Source: SIG672 sp045580325 (GTDB taxonomy: Bacteria > Bacillota > Clostridia > Oscillospirales > CAG-272). Taken from it: a DNA stretch of 64,000 nt. The translations under genes and the position numbers were made by a program. Under the pieces are notes generated by a model. That model ran no database searches. It worked only from the letters and a program-made list of their open reading frames with translations, and had not been told where the DNA came from. The stretch lies in assembly GCA_045580325.1 (NCBI GenBank), contig JAZNNR010000028.1, forward strand, positions 1 to 64,000, given 5' to 3'. Positions 42,089 through 50,350 of this stretch are shown here, in pieces. How positions within the stretch are numbered: position 1 is the first letter of the stretch; each line of letters begins with the position of its first letter.

Positions 42089-43900
42089 TTATATTTTTTC
42101 GACTGACAAAGTTATTTCGTCTGCCTTCGCAACATCAAGTAAGATACGACTTACCCCTTTAGTTTTCCAATCAGCCTCTAACAGAGGATCCTCAAAAGAG
42201 ATAAATTCTGTCCTGAAAGTTCCACAGCTTGCACTTATGCGGTAACGCTCATCAAGAATGGCGGTGTTATCTTCAATGCGAACGGGCAAAATACTCATCA
42301 GAACTTCGGTAACCTTTTGACAATTATCATCCTCAAATGAGAATAGATCGGTAAGGCACATACCGTTTTCATTCAAAACAATTTTTCTTGTCAGTCCCTT
42401 GATACCCGCCTTTACCGGATATGCTTTGGCAAATGAAATTTCCGCTTCGCCTTCCGAAATTGTAAAATTCTCTGAGTGAAAAGTTTTACCGCACAATTGA
42501 CCTGTTTCGTTGATCACAGGTAAACTATGATAAAGCGACTGCGTCCACGGAATCATCGTATAGCGAGTATCACTTTGGAAAGTAAAGCGAGTATAAGTGC
42601 CGATGCCCACGTCAATAAGGACGGGGGTCGTTTTGTCGTATAAGGTAAAGCTGCCCACGTCATTGTGATTGTGATGCTCCTCGTTGTGTCCGCCCTTTGC
42701 GGATAAGATCCAGTCGCCGCGGCGAAGGAGAGCAAGCTGCAGATCGGGCAGATATTCTACCGAGTTGTGAAGCGGATAATGAGTAGAACACGCCTCGAGC
42801 TCTGCCAAGAACTCGGTGCAATACAGCACACGGCGTATATTATTCATCTGTAACAGCCTGCTGTTTTCGAGTGGGTTTTCTTTATACACCGCAGCACTGA
42901 AATTCATCAGATCACACTGCTTAGTTTCTCTGGCAAAACCGTAAAGCATAGGCATAGCTCCCATGTGTCCGCGCATATGTGCATCGGCAACGTTGACAAA
43001 ACAATCGGATATAACGTGCACTTTTTTCATATACGCAGCAATTCGACCGAGTTTCTCATCACTAAAGAGATCAAGAGATCCACTGGTAGCTTGCTTGAGC
43101 TGATATACAAATTCAAAAAGAGACGCTCCCGCTTGACCCCAATACCCCGGTCCTTCGTCGCAGCCACCGTCTTCGGGTAATTGTTCGTAGTAAAACTGTA
43201 TCTCGGTCATCATTTTTTTCAGGGCTCTATGAAGTCGAAGCTCCTCTGCTTCGGTCAACAAAAATACTGTCAGCAGGTTCGAAAGTATCCACGGATTCCA
43301 GTTGTTTGTGCGGTTATGTCCATATCCCATCCACCAAAAATCCTGATGTGTAATGTAAGGAAATTTGATTCTTCCCTCTAATTCATAGGCAACGCGCTCA
43401 AGAATTTCGGGACAAAATTCCTTCAGAGGATTTCTCAGCAAGTATGCGACCATAGCAAGATGCTCGGCAGTTTCTGCTGCAAACAGGTCAATATACGGTT
43501 CGTCGGCTCTCGGAATATTTCCTATATTACGTGCATTGTCTACCCAGTGTGCAGACACACCCCAATATGTTTCCTCGCAAATTGCAAAAAGTCCGTTTAC
43601 GACCTGTGGTAAAAATCGCCCTTTATTTTCCTTAAGCTCTGCAAGAGTAAACAAAGACAAATAACGTCTACGGGCAAAATGCGGATTTTCCATTATCTTT
43701 CTGTTTCCGCTTTTTTTGAACTCCATAAAGTCAGTCGCCTTAATTAACGGCCATTCATAGCCAAGCGCACCTTCTGCTGTTTTAACGCAAGCTTCATTGG
43801 GAAACTTATCCCAGAACACCCTGTCTTCTACAGTCGGAAATATATTCCGTTGAAAGTTGTATTCCGAAAAAGAGTGTTGACTCATAAAACGTTTGAACAT
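42089..43900 (-). CDS. Heparinase II/III-like protein
   Basis: This 603-residue protein has an N-terminal (alpha/alpha) toroid (FWWMGYGHNRTNNWNPWILSNLL) and a C-terminal beta-sandwich with the family motif GGHNEEHHNHNDVGSFTLYDKTTPVLIDVG. No signal peptide is seen, so it acts in the cytoplasm on an imported oligosaccharide. Lyases of this fold produce unsaturated uronic-acid ends; some relatives act as exolytic lyases on alginate, heparin or other uronate-containing glycans. AAGGAG precedes the ATG. Confidence 0.85.
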   Translation of the reverse strand: MFKRFMSQHSFSEYNFQRNIFPTVEDRVFWDKFPNEACVKTAEGALGYEWPLIKATDFMEFKKSGNRKIMENPHFARRRYLSLFTLAELKENKGRFLPQVVNGLFAICEETYWGVSAHWVDNARNIGNIPRADEPYIDLFAAETAEHLAMVAYLLRNPLKEFCPEILERVAYELEGRIKFPYITHQDFWWMGYGHNRTNNWNPWILSNLLTVFLLTEAEELRLHRALKKMMTEIQFYYEQLPEDGGCDEGPGYWGQAGASLFEFVYQLKQATSGSLDLFSDEKLGRIAAYMKKVHVISDCFVNVADAHMRGHMGAMPMLYGFARETKQCDLMNFSAAVYKENPLENSRLLQMNNIRRVLYCTEFLAELEACSTHYPLHNSVEYLPDLQLALLRRGDWILSAKGGHNEEHHNHNDVGSFTLYDKTTPVLIDVGIGTYTRFTFQSDTRYTMIPWTQSLYHSLPVINETGQLCGKTFHSENFTISEGEAEISFAKAYPVKAGIKGLTRKIVLNENGMCLTDLFSFEDDNCQKVTEVLMSILPVRIEDNTAILDERYRISASCGTFRTEFISFEDPLLEADWKTKGVSRILLDVAKADEITLSVEKI

Positions 43901-43912
43901 AACTAATTCTCC

Positions 43913-45109
43913 TTATGATAAAATGTTTTTGTAAAGCTTTCTGTAATATTCATTGAATACAGCGCAGCCCGAAACCTGACTTGCGCGCATAAGCTCGGTG
44001 CATTTTGAGCAAGCAAGACAGCATTTTTTAGGGTCAAAAATGCCATTGAGGTGATCTCTGAAAAACATAGGATAAGCCAGCCACATTCTGCCAAAACCAA
44101 CAAGGTCGCATATACCCTCCGATAGCTGTCGCTCGGATTGCTCAAACAGATCCTCACGGTAATAGGAGAGCCCTGAACCTACAACTGTAAGCTTGGGAAA
44201 TCTTTCTTTTATGTGCTTTTCTATAATCTCAAAGCGTTCGAGTCCTGTTGCCGCACTTTCGGGCGGTTCATATCCTCCCTTGCGGTATGGTCGGTTAACG
44301 TGGGGATTATAATATGGGTTTCCAACCGTTACATTAAGGATGTGTATTCCTTCCTCTACAAGCCTTTCAATCAGCATATCAGGCTCGGTAAAGTCAAGCT
44401 CGTTTGCCTCTGTTGTACCAAATCCGTATGGCTTTGGTACCATGTCCGAAACGCTCAAACGTGTAGTAATCAAAAAATCCTTAGGAATTACTTTTTTGAC
44501 TGCCCGAACACAGTCGAGATATAGCTTTGTCCGATTTTCAAAGCTTGTACCGTATCTTCCCGTTCTCGTAAACGACGACAACAGCTCTTGAAACAAATAT
44601 CCGTGGCAGGATTTTATGTCCACTCCGTCAAAGCCCGCTTCAAGTGCAAGAAGTGCGGAATTTGCATATTTTTCGGGAAGTGTATCAAGATACTCGTCCT
44701 TTACAATATTTTCATCTGTTGCAGGTCGTCTTTGTTCGTAGAGCGAGTGGCGGTAAGCGATCATTGGAACGATGCTCTGTCTGCCTGAATGGGTGAGCTG
44801 CAAGATAAAAACTGGAGTAACGCCACATTCTTCCGTGGCAATTTTCCGCATCTCACTGACAAGTGCTTGGAATGCTGAAAGATTTTCCTTGGTCATCATC
44901 ATTTGGCGAGGATTGGTTCTTCCCTCGGTACAAACGGCATTGGCTTCAAACCAAACAATGCCCGCTCCGCTCCTTGCCGCACTTCTGTATTTTTCAACCG
45001 TTAATTTGCTCGGACTGCCGTCTATATTACAATCACAGCCTTCCATTGGCTGTAATACCACACGGTTATCTATCTTATTTGAGCCTATTTGAATAGAATT
45101 TTCAATCAT
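43913..45109 (-). CDS. Old yellow enzyme-type NADH:flavin oxidoreductase
   Basis: This 398-residue FMN TIM-barrel protein has NRVVLQPMEG, QLTHSGRQS, GFDGVDIKSCHGYLFQELLS and LVGFGRMWLAYP, the family hallmarks. The C-terminus carries a Cys cluster (CCLACSKCTELM ... SGCAVFN) like the 4Fe-4S site of 2,4-dienoyl-CoA reductases, but the second FAD/NADPH domain of those proteins is absent. It is first in the operon and may reduce an alpha,beta-unsaturated intermediate. Confidence 0.88.
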   Translation of the reverse strand: MIENSIQIGSNKIDNRVVLQPMEGCDCNIDGSPSKLTVEKYRSAARSGAGIVWFEANAVCTEGRTNPRQMMMTKENLSAFQALVSEMRKIATEECGVTPVFILQLTHSGRQSIVPMIAYRHSLYEQRRPATDENIVKDEYLDTLPEKYANSALLALEAGFDGVDIKSCHGYLFQELLSSFTRTGRYGTSFENRTKLYLDCVRAVKKVIPKDFLITTRLSVSDMVPKPYGFGTTEANELDFTEPDMLIERLVEEGIHILNVTVGNPYYNPHVNRPYRKGGYEPPESAATGLERFEIIEKHIKERFPKLTVVGSGLSYYREDLFEQSERQLSEGICDLVGFGRMWLAYPMFFRDHLNGIFDPKKCCLACSKCTELMRASQVSGCAVFNEYYRKLYKNILS

Positions 45110-45150
45110 CTGATAATATACCTTCCTGTATTATACGGTATAATTATATC

Positions 45151-45178
45151 ATTATATAAAGGATATGTATATGATCAA
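45151..45178 (-). promoter_or_regulatory. Promoter of the OYE-heparinase operon
   Basis: TTGATC, 16 bp, TATAAT on the minus strand; it abuts the divergent araC promoter, allowing joint control. Confidence 0.6.
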
Positions 45179-45192
45179 TTTTGCATTTTATA

Positions 45193-45221
45193 TTGCATAT
45201 CTTGCAAACATATGATATAAT
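45193..45221 (+). promoter_or_regulatory. Promoter of the second araC gene
   Basis: TTGCAT, 17 bp, TATAAT, just before the AAAGGAC ribosome binding site. Confidence 0.7.
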
Positions 45222-45244
45222 GTATCAAAAGGACGGTGATTTTT

Positions 45245-46012
45245 ATGATACACGACTTCCGTGCAGCAGAATTTGAATTTAAATATATCGAAAGCAAGAT
45301 CGATCACCCAATCTCATGGGAAAGCCATTGCCACGCGCAATATGAGATGATAGCAGTGGCAGACGGCGATATTTCCGTTATGATGGAAGGGCAAAAATAT
45401 CGCTTACAGAAAAATCAGATCATCATTATTCCACCGCTTTTCTATCATTCGGTTACTGCAAACGGTGAAGGAAATTATCGCAGGATCACCGCATTATTCG
45501 GTATTGATGCCATTCCAAGCGTTCTACGAAATGAGTTTATAAATCGTGGAAGAAATACCGCAATTGATGCCTATCGTATCGAAAAAATAAAGGAGATCTG
45601 TCAAAAGGAGAATCCAACATTCTACGCGCCGTTGCTTCAAAGCCTGATGATAGAGATATTTTATGATGCATTGCAGATCACACAGATTGCTGTTAAAAAT
45701 GAAACAGATGAATTTGTGCAAAAAGCAATTCACTACGTTGACTGTCATTTACATGAAAAGATCCTGCTGGACGATCTTGCACGATATACCTCAAGATCAA
45801 AATCCTCTTTCTGTCATCTGTTTGAGGCAAAAATGAATATTTCTCCGAAGCAGTATATCCTTCAAAAAAAGCTTGCTGTTGCAAGTAAACTTATTGACGA
45901 GGGAATTCCGCGTACCGTTGCGGCAATGCAGGTCGGCTATGAAAACTACAGCAATTTTTACCGCCTTTATATGAAGCATTATGGAATAGCTTCAGCAAAA
46001 ACGAAGAATTAA
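45245..46012 (+). CDS. AraC family regulator with cupin sensor
   Basis: This 255-residue regulator has an N-terminal cupin (SWESHCHAQYEMIAVADGDISVMMEGQKYRLQKNQIIIIPP) and a C-terminal AraC double HTH (ILLDDLARYTSRSKSSFCHLFEAKMNISPKQYILQKKL and AAMQVGYENYSNFYRLYMKHYG). It is divergent from the OYE-heparinase operon and is its probable sugar-responsive regulator. The ATG at 45245 is preferred over a GTG at 45236, which is only a few bases from the ribosome binding site. Confidence 0.9.
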   Translation: MIHDFRAAEFEFKYIESKIDHPISWESHCHAQYEMIAVADGDISVMMEGQKYRLQKNQIIIIPPLFYHSVTANGEGNYRRITALFGIDAIPSVLRNEFINRGRNTAIDAYRIEKIKEICQKENPTFYAPLLQSLMIEIFYDALQITQIAVKNETDEFVQKAIHYVDCHLHEKILLDDLARYTSRSKSSFCHLFEAKMNISPKQYILQKKLAVASKLIDEGIPRTVAAMQVGYENYSNFYRLYMKHYGIASAKTKN

Positions 46013-46021
46013 AGCTGATAA

Positions 46022-46056
46022 GCAACTGCAGTAAACTAACTGCGGTTGCTTTTGTT
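46022..46056 (+). terminator. Terminator of the cupin-AraC gene
   Basis: GCAACTGCAG / CTGCGGTTGC stem (one G-U), 8-nt loop, TTTTGTTT tail. Confidence 0.8.
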
Positions 46057-46106
46057 TATGAAAAAAATCTCTCAAAACCTGCGTAAATACGGAATTTTGA
46101 GAGTAT

Positions 46107-46125
46107 TATGCGGGCGACAGGACTT
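46107..46125 (-). repeat. Duplicate of the tRNA-Leu 3' end
   Basis: A 19-bp exact copy of 46264-46282, covering the 3' acceptor strand and part of the T arm of the tRNA-Leu gene, 157 bp further downstream in the tRNA's direction. No intact tRNA surrounds it. It could be an att-like scar or a tRNA remnant. Confidence 0.7.
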
Positions 46126-46232
46126 ACGAACCCAAATCGGCGCCGATGTTTAAAAATTTCCGTTCATTCTCTTTGCGCCGATTAGCAAATCCTTCGGATT
46201 TGCGAGGTTCAACTCGGTTTACTTGGATACGC

Positions 46233-46260
46233 AAAAAGCACGGCTTATGCCGTGCTTTTT
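46233..46260 (-). terminator. Terminator of tRNA-Leu
   Basis: AAAAAGCACGGC / GCCGTGCTTTTT, a perfect 12-bp stem with a TTAT-type loop, directly after the tRNA 3' end. Confidence 0.85.
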
Positions 46261-46265
46261 GTGTA

Positions 46266-46349
46266 TGCGGGCGACAGGACTTGAACCTGCACAACCTTGC
46301 GATCATAAGAACCTGAATCTTACGCGTCTGCCAATTCCGCCACGCCCGC
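46266..46349 (-). tRNA. tRNA-Leu (anticodon CAG)
   Basis: An 84-nt class II tRNA on the minus strand. The acceptor is GCGGGCG / CGCCCGC, the D arm includes GGCGGAATTGGCAGACGC, the anticodon arm is TAAGA-TTCAGGT-TCTTA with CAG, followed by a variable arm (GATCGCAAGGTT) and the T arm GCAGGTTCAAGTCCTGT. The discriminator is A, and CCA is not encoded. It reads the CUG Leu codon. Confidence 0.95.
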
Positions 46350-46492
46350 GAATAAATTATGGAGCGGATGTGGCGAAATTTTTCTGCACACGCCCGCAAA
46401 TAAATTATGGAGCGGATGTGGCGGAATTTTTCTGCACACGCCCGCGAATGAATATGAAGCGGATGTGGCGGAATTTTTCTGCACACGCCCGC
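46341..46492. repeat. Three 47-48-bp tandem repeats containing the tRNA-Leu 5' end
   Basis: CACGCCCGC recurs at 46341, 46389, 46437 and 46484, with near-identical intervening sequence (GGAGCGGATGTGGCG-AATTTTTCTGCA). The first occurrence is the 5' acceptor strand of tRNA-Leu, so each repeat begins with a copy of the tRNA's first nine bases. The array lies between the tRNA promoter and the tRNA and would be in the precursor transcript. Confidence 0.85.
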
Positions 46493-46599
46493 GAGTTTAG
46501 TTTTTGCTGTTATTTTTTACACGAAGTAGCTCTTCGAGGCGGTGCTTACTTTTTCAGTTAAAACTTACTTTTCTGCATAATCCGCAATCAACAAGCCTA

Positions 46600-46628
46600 A
46601 TAATATCATACTTTACTGCGTTTGTCAA
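46600..46628 (-). promoter_or_regulatory. Promoter of tRNA-Leu
   Basis: TTGACA, 17 bp, TATTAT on the minus strand, about 250 bp upstream of the tRNA, so the precursor has a long repeated leader. Confidence 0.8.
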
Positions 46629-46659
46629 GCGAAAACAGACATTTATTTATAAAAATATC

Positions 46660-47415
46660 TTAATTTATATTCTGCTGTGCATTTTCTGCTTTTTTGTGCA
46701 TTCTTGTTATAATTATCTTTTTCGCAACAGGCGGCAAAACAAACACGCAGATGAGCGTAACTGCTATAAGAATACCTGCTTTTATCATCGTGCTGTCCGA
46801 GCTTTCGGAAAAATCGGTCGGAATGTTATATTTATTTGCAACCTCCTGTGCAAGAGTATTTCCACTGCAATCAAGAATAAGATTTTCACAGCCCAAAAAA
46901 GCATCTGTTCCGATCTCTGTGCAGTTTTTGGGAATTTTAAGATTTTTGAGCAGCTTACAGTTTTCAAATGCCGAGCCGTCTATCTTTTCAAGAGTATCGG
47001 GTAGCTCTGCGTTTTTAAGAGAGGTGCAACCGAAAAACGCGCCGAGGCCTATTTCTTTCAAATTCCTTGAAAATTCTACTGTTTTTAAATTCACGCAGGT
47101 GCTGAAAGCATAGTCGTGTACTACTTCCACGCTATCGGGAATGATAACCTTTTTAAGCGCGCTGTCGTTTGCAAAAGCTTCTTTTCCAATATATTTTACA
47201 GTATGTCCGTCAATTTCGTCAGGTATTGCAAGCTTTGCCGTATCTCCCGTATATCCGTCGATCGTTATACTACCGTCTTCCATAACGGTATAAACAAATT
47301 CTGCGTTAATATCGTAATTTGCGCGGTAAGTCAGTATAACAAGAACTGCCGCGGCAATAAGAAGCACGATGATCAGAAGGAATTTTTCGATTCCTGTGAG
47401 AATTTTTTTATTCAT
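46660..47415 (-). CDS. Membrane-anchored BspA-like leucine-rich repeat protein
   Basis: This 251-residue protein has an N-terminal transmembrane segment (about 10-29), five or six LRR_5/BspA-type repeats of about 23 residues (VKYIGKEAFANDSALKKVIIPDSVEVV, LKEIGLGAFFGCTSLKNAELPDTLEKI) and a second transmembrane segment (about 213-231) with a basic cytoplasmic tail. The LRR domain is outside the cell and probably mediates binding. It is smaller than the three secreted BspA-like proteins at the end of the window and not an obvious paralogue of their flanks. Confidence 0.85.
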   Translation of the reverse strand: MNKKILTGIEKFLLIIVLLIAAAVLVILTYRANYDINAEFVYTVMEDGSITIDGYTGDTAKLAIPDEIDGHTVKYIGKEAFANDSALKKVIIPDSVEVVHDYAFSTCVNLKTVEFSRNLKEIGLGAFFGCTSLKNAELPDTLEKIDGSAFENCKLLKNLKIPKNCTEIGTDAFLGCENLILDCSGNTLAQEVANKYNIPTDFSESSDSTMIKAGILIAVTLICVFVLPPVAKKIIITRMHKKAENAQQNIN

Positions 47416-47540
47416 AAAACATCTCCGATTTTTTACTTAAATAGATTATATCACAAAAAGTGTATTTTTAAATATATATTTTGTTAACATCGCGTCTTTT
47501 ATGGCTATAATTTATTATAACAACGATAAACGGAGTATAT

Positions 47541-48962
47541 ATGACCAAAACCTCAAATAATTTCACGGAGAACATATCTGCCGTCGAAGAAGCCATCGGA
47601 TACGGTGTAGCCTACGACGTAGTAAGGCGCGAGATAGAGATAGGCGGCAGGAAAGCGTTTTATTATTATCTTTTCTGCCTTACAAACGATATGCTCGCTG
47701 AACAGCTGATCGACGGGTACCTGAATGCAAGCTACGAGGAAAACGCTGAAGCATTTGCGAGTCGCTTTGCTCACGTTGCCTCTACGAAAGTATCGGACGA
47801 TATAAGTCAAATGGCGCAGGATCTTTTTTCGGGCGACAGTCTGCTTATTGTTGACGGCTATGACAAGGTCATCGTAAGCGACACCAAGAGTATTCCCACA
47901 AGGTCGCTTTCCGAGCCTGAAAACGATCACGTTCTTCGCGGTCCGCGCGAGGGATTTCTCGAAAATCTCAAAGAAAACACCGCACTTCTGCGAAAGCGTC
48001 TTAAGATCAAGGAGCTTGTAATGAAGCGCTTTACAGTCGGTGATTTTGCGCCCACCGCGCTTCAGGTGTGTTACATCAAGGGGCGCGCAAGTGAAAGCTT
48101 TGTCCGCGATATTGAGCGCAAAATAAGCGAAATAAGAGTAGATGCGCTGTCTATGGGACAGGAATCGCTTGCCGAGTGTCTTACGGGTGCAAAATGGTAC
48201 AATCCTTTTCCGAAATTCCGTTTTACAGAGCGTCCTGACGCCGCCTCGGCTATGCTGCTCGAGGGTAGCGTTATAATACTCTGCGACAACTCTCCGATGG
48301 CGATGATACTTCCCTCTTCTCTCATTGATTTCTTACAGGAAAGCGACGATTTTTACTTTCCGCCGTCGATCGGAACGTATTTTCGGCTTTTGCGTTTAGC
48401 TATATTTTTTACGTCTCTTTTTTTGACGCCGCTATGGTATTTATGCGTAAAAAATCCCGAAATAGTGCCGAAATATCTTGAATTTATGCTTCCTTCAAAG
48501 GACGGACTTCCGATATTTGCGCAGATTATATTCATCGAGCTTATCCTTGACGCCATAAAGCTCGCTTCAATAAACACACCGACGATGATGAACGGCTCCA
48601 TCGGTATCGTGGCAGGTCTTATAATAGGAGATTTTTCGGTAAACGTGGGGTGGCTGACCCCCGAGGTCGTACTTTATATGTCGATAGTCGCAATATCAAA
48701 TTTTACACAGCCCTCCTTTGAGCTTGGATACGCATTCAAATTCTGCCGAGTTTTAACTATCTTCTGTATCGAGATTCTGAACACTCCGGGATTTATCGTA
48801 GGAATAGCCGCAAGTCTGTTTTTGATAATAAAAAATCACACGGTAACGAAAAAGACAAGCTATCTTTACCCCGTGAAGCCTTTTTCGTGGAGAGCGCTTA
48901 AACGTCAGATTGTGCGTGAAAAGCTAAATCCCGAAAATGTTGAAAGTACAAAGAAAAAATGA
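47541..48962 (+). CDS. GerA-family spore germination protein (SpoVAF-like)
   Basis: This 473-residue protein has a large N-terminal soluble region and four or five C-terminal transmembrane helices (about 285-435). The GerA-family core is seen as DGYDKVIVSDTKS, the HVLRGPREGFLENLKENTALLRKRLK motif, and PGFIVGIAASLFLI. These are germinant-receptor A subunits or SpoVAF; the start KTSNNFTENISAVEEAIGYGVAYDVVRREIEIGG and the absence of gerB/gerC neighbours favour SpoVAF-like function with the dipicolinate channel. It is monocistronic, with a terminator downstream. It would be expressed in the forespore; no clear sigma-G promoter was found. Confidence 0.88.
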   Translation: MTKTSNNFTENISAVEEAIGYGVAYDVVRREIEIGGRKAFYYYLFCLTNDMLAEQLIDGYLNASYEENAEAFASRFAHVASTKVSDDISQMAQDLFSGDSLLIVDGYDKVIVSDTKSIPTRSLSEPENDHVLRGPREGFLENLKENTALLRKRLKIKELVMKRFTVGDFAPTALQVCYIKGRASESFVRDIERKISEIRVDALSMGQESLAECLTGAKWYNPFPKFRFTERPDAASAMLLEGSVIILCDNSPMAMILPSSLIDFLQESDDFYFPPSIGTYFRLLRLAIFFTSLFLTPLWYLCVKNPEIVPKYLEFMLPSKDGLPIFAQIIFIELILDAIKLASINTPTMMNGSIGIVAGLIIGDFSVNVGWLTPEVVLYMSIVAISNFTQPSFELGYAFKFCRVLTIFCIEILNTPGFIVGIAASLFLIIKNHTVTKKTSYLYPVKPFSWRALKRQIVREKLNPENVESTKKK

Positions 48963-48965
48963 CAA

Positions 48966-48995
48966 AAAGCTCGGTTTATTACCGAGCTTTTAAAT
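48966..48995 (+). terminator. Terminator of the germination gene
   Basis: AAAAGCTCGGT / ACCGAGCTTTT, an 11-bp stem with a 5-nt loop. Confidence 0.85.
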
Positions 48996-49077
48996 ATATA
49001 TAGGTTCGTCTTAAAACTTGGTACCTTATAAACAAGCGAGGATATGAATATAGGAACAAGAAAGCAGTCCCTTTTGT

Positions 49078-49326
49078 TCACTGACCATCCCCCGTCTTTT
49101 CAAAAAGCTTATCAAGTAACGTTAAAGGAATAATTATATAAACACATTTAATTATTTCTTCTTTAACTTGATCTGAATATAACGATACAAACAAACAACC
49201 CAAAACAAGTGAAAACAACATACATATAACCACCCAAATTTTAGGGTGCCTGGATTTACGAAAAAACAATCTATATAAGAAAGAAACCAAAACCAAATAT
49301 ACAAACCCAACAATTATACCTATCAT
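49078..49326 (-). CDS. Small membrane protein, Rhs-array gene 4
   Basis: This 82-residue protein has three predicted transmembrane segments (about 4-20, 31-50, 60-72) with a basic loop (RKSRHPK). It is not recognised. Its start overlaps the end of the YD-repeat fragment at 49271-49585 in another frame, the usual overlap of a toxin tip with its immunity gene. Base composition is AT-rich compared with flanking core genes. Confidence 0.55.
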   Translation of the reverse strand: MIGIIVGFVYLVLVSFLYRLFFRKSRHPKIWVVICMLFSLVLGCLFVSLYSDQVKEEIIKCVYIIIPLTLLDKLFEKTGDGQ

Positions 49327-49585
49327 TGATTAGTACCTCATTATTTGTTATGTAGCTCGTAAGTGTAGAAGTTGTAAATTTAATCAAGCACTTGTCATTT
49401 ACAACATAAAAAGAACAGAAAACAATTTTGACAACGTCTTTGTAAAAACCTCTTATAGTAGTAGGAACGGTATCTAAAGGGGTTACCTCTACGATGCCTA
49501 CACCATCGTAACTATAATTATACTCCTTTTTACTCGAAATGTCAATAGAACGGACGGTGTTTCCGTCGCCATCGTAGACATAGAA
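49271..49585 (-). pseudogene. Start-less YD-repeat (Rhs) fragment with variable tip, copy C
   Basis: The frame is open for 104 codons without a start codon near its beginning. It begins FYVYDGDGNTVRSIDISS, continues KKEYNYSYDGVG (YD-repeat character), and then diverges into a tip (IVEVTPLDTVPTTIRGF ... VVNDKCLIKFTTSTLTSYI) unlike copies A and B. It begins in the U-run of the terminator at 49589-49620 and overlaps the 82-aa gene. It fits an orphan C-terminal cassette of a Rhs/WapA-type protein. Confidence 0.65.
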
Positions 49586-49588
49586 AAA

Positions 49589-49620
49589 CTCCGCAATTAG
49601 AAAGTGACCTAATTGCGGAG
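49589..49620 (-). terminator. Terminator between array gene 3 and Rhs fragment C
   Basis: A perfect 12-bp stem (CTCCGCAATTAG / CTAATTGCGGAG), 8-nt loop, then TTTTTC on the minus strand. It ends the transcript of the 142-aa gene. Confidence 0.85.
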
Positions 49621-49672
49621 AAACGCAGGTGCGTTTTTGTAAATGATAATTGATTCGTTTTTAGTCTATAAA

Positions 49673-50101
49673 TTATGCAATCTGGAAATGTTGATAGTAG
49701 GCATACGCCATATAGGTGTTTGCAAGCATAAGCATAAGCATCCGCAACCTCATGTTATCTAGTTCAGTGGTTCTTACTGAGTTGATATTGTTGTTTATTA
49801 TTGTGGATACGAATATTCCTGCGCAGATTATTGTAATCAGCACTACAGAGGTAATCAGTAGTTTATCTTTTGTTGACATAATATCAGAGTTGTCATTTTG
49901 AAACCATTGATCAATGGAACATTTTATTACACTAAATCCAATTATCAAAGATAAGACAATGACAATAACATTAACAATCATAATCCAAGACACTAAATTA
50001 GACGAGCCAATTTTATGATTTGGAACAACATACATTGTAACCCAAAAAGCAAAAAACAAACATCCTAACACACAAAACAATAGACATAAAAACTTTTTCA
50101 T
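49673..50101 (-). CDS. Small membrane protein, Rhs-array gene 3
   Basis: This 142-residue protein has three or four transmembrane segments (about 4-25, 38-60, 83-104, 122-138) and no recognisable family. It starts at ATG 50101, one base after the stop of YD-repeat fragment B (TAAATG), so it would be translationally coupled to a preceding Rhs frame. It is AT-rich. A multi-spanning small membrane protein behind a YD-repeat tip is typical of an immunity protein; toxin is an alternative. Confidence 0.6.
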   Translation of the reverse strand: MKKFLCLLFCVLGCLFFAFWVTMYVVPNHKIGSSNLVSWIMIVNVIVIVLSLIIGFSVIKCSIDQWFQNDNSDIMSTKDKLLITSVVLITIICAGIFVSTIINNNINSVRTTELDNMRLRMLMLMLANTYMAYAYYQHFQIA

Positions 50102-50263
50102 TTAAGGTTTTAATCCTTTCGTTTCCTTATCAACAATAGCGATTATGTCGCCCTGAAGATTCTTAATGAAGTAGTACACTTCCTCATATTCATAATCATA
50201 CTCTTTTTTGTCCGAAATGTCAATAGAACGGAGGATGTTTCCGTCGCCATCCTAGAGATAGAA
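50102..50263 (-). pseudogene. Start-less YD-repeat (Rhs) fragment, copy B
   Basis: 54 codons with one internal TAG (fourth codon). It reads DGDGNILRSIDISDKKEYDYEYEEVYYFIKNLQGDIIAIVDKETKGLKP (stop). The YYFIKNLQGDIIAIVD segment is the conserved Rhs core sequence, usually YYYLxNxQGDVIAI. It begins in the U-run of a terminator, like copy C, and its first about 80 bases are about 80% identical to copy C. Confidence 0.75.
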
Positions 50264-50266
50264 AAT

Positions 50267-50292
50267 CTCCGCACCTCAAATGAAGTGCGGAG
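50267..50292 (-). terminator. Terminator between array gene 2 and Rhs fragment B
   Basis: CTCCGCACCTCA / TGAAGTGCGGAG (one mismatch), short loop, then ATTTTC on the minus strand. The GCGGAG core is shared with the other array terminator. Confidence 0.75.
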
Positions 50293-50350
50293 AAAATTGA
50301 TTATATTAGGATGATTAACCTATGAAAAGGTTTCAGTTCAATATGAAACA

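Noticed and set aside
46124..46561. Open frames of 112-120 codons on both strands across the tRNA-Leu region
   Set aside because: They translate the tRNA and its tandem repeats; the repeated peptide (RACAEKFRHIRSIIY) is just the 48-bp repeat.
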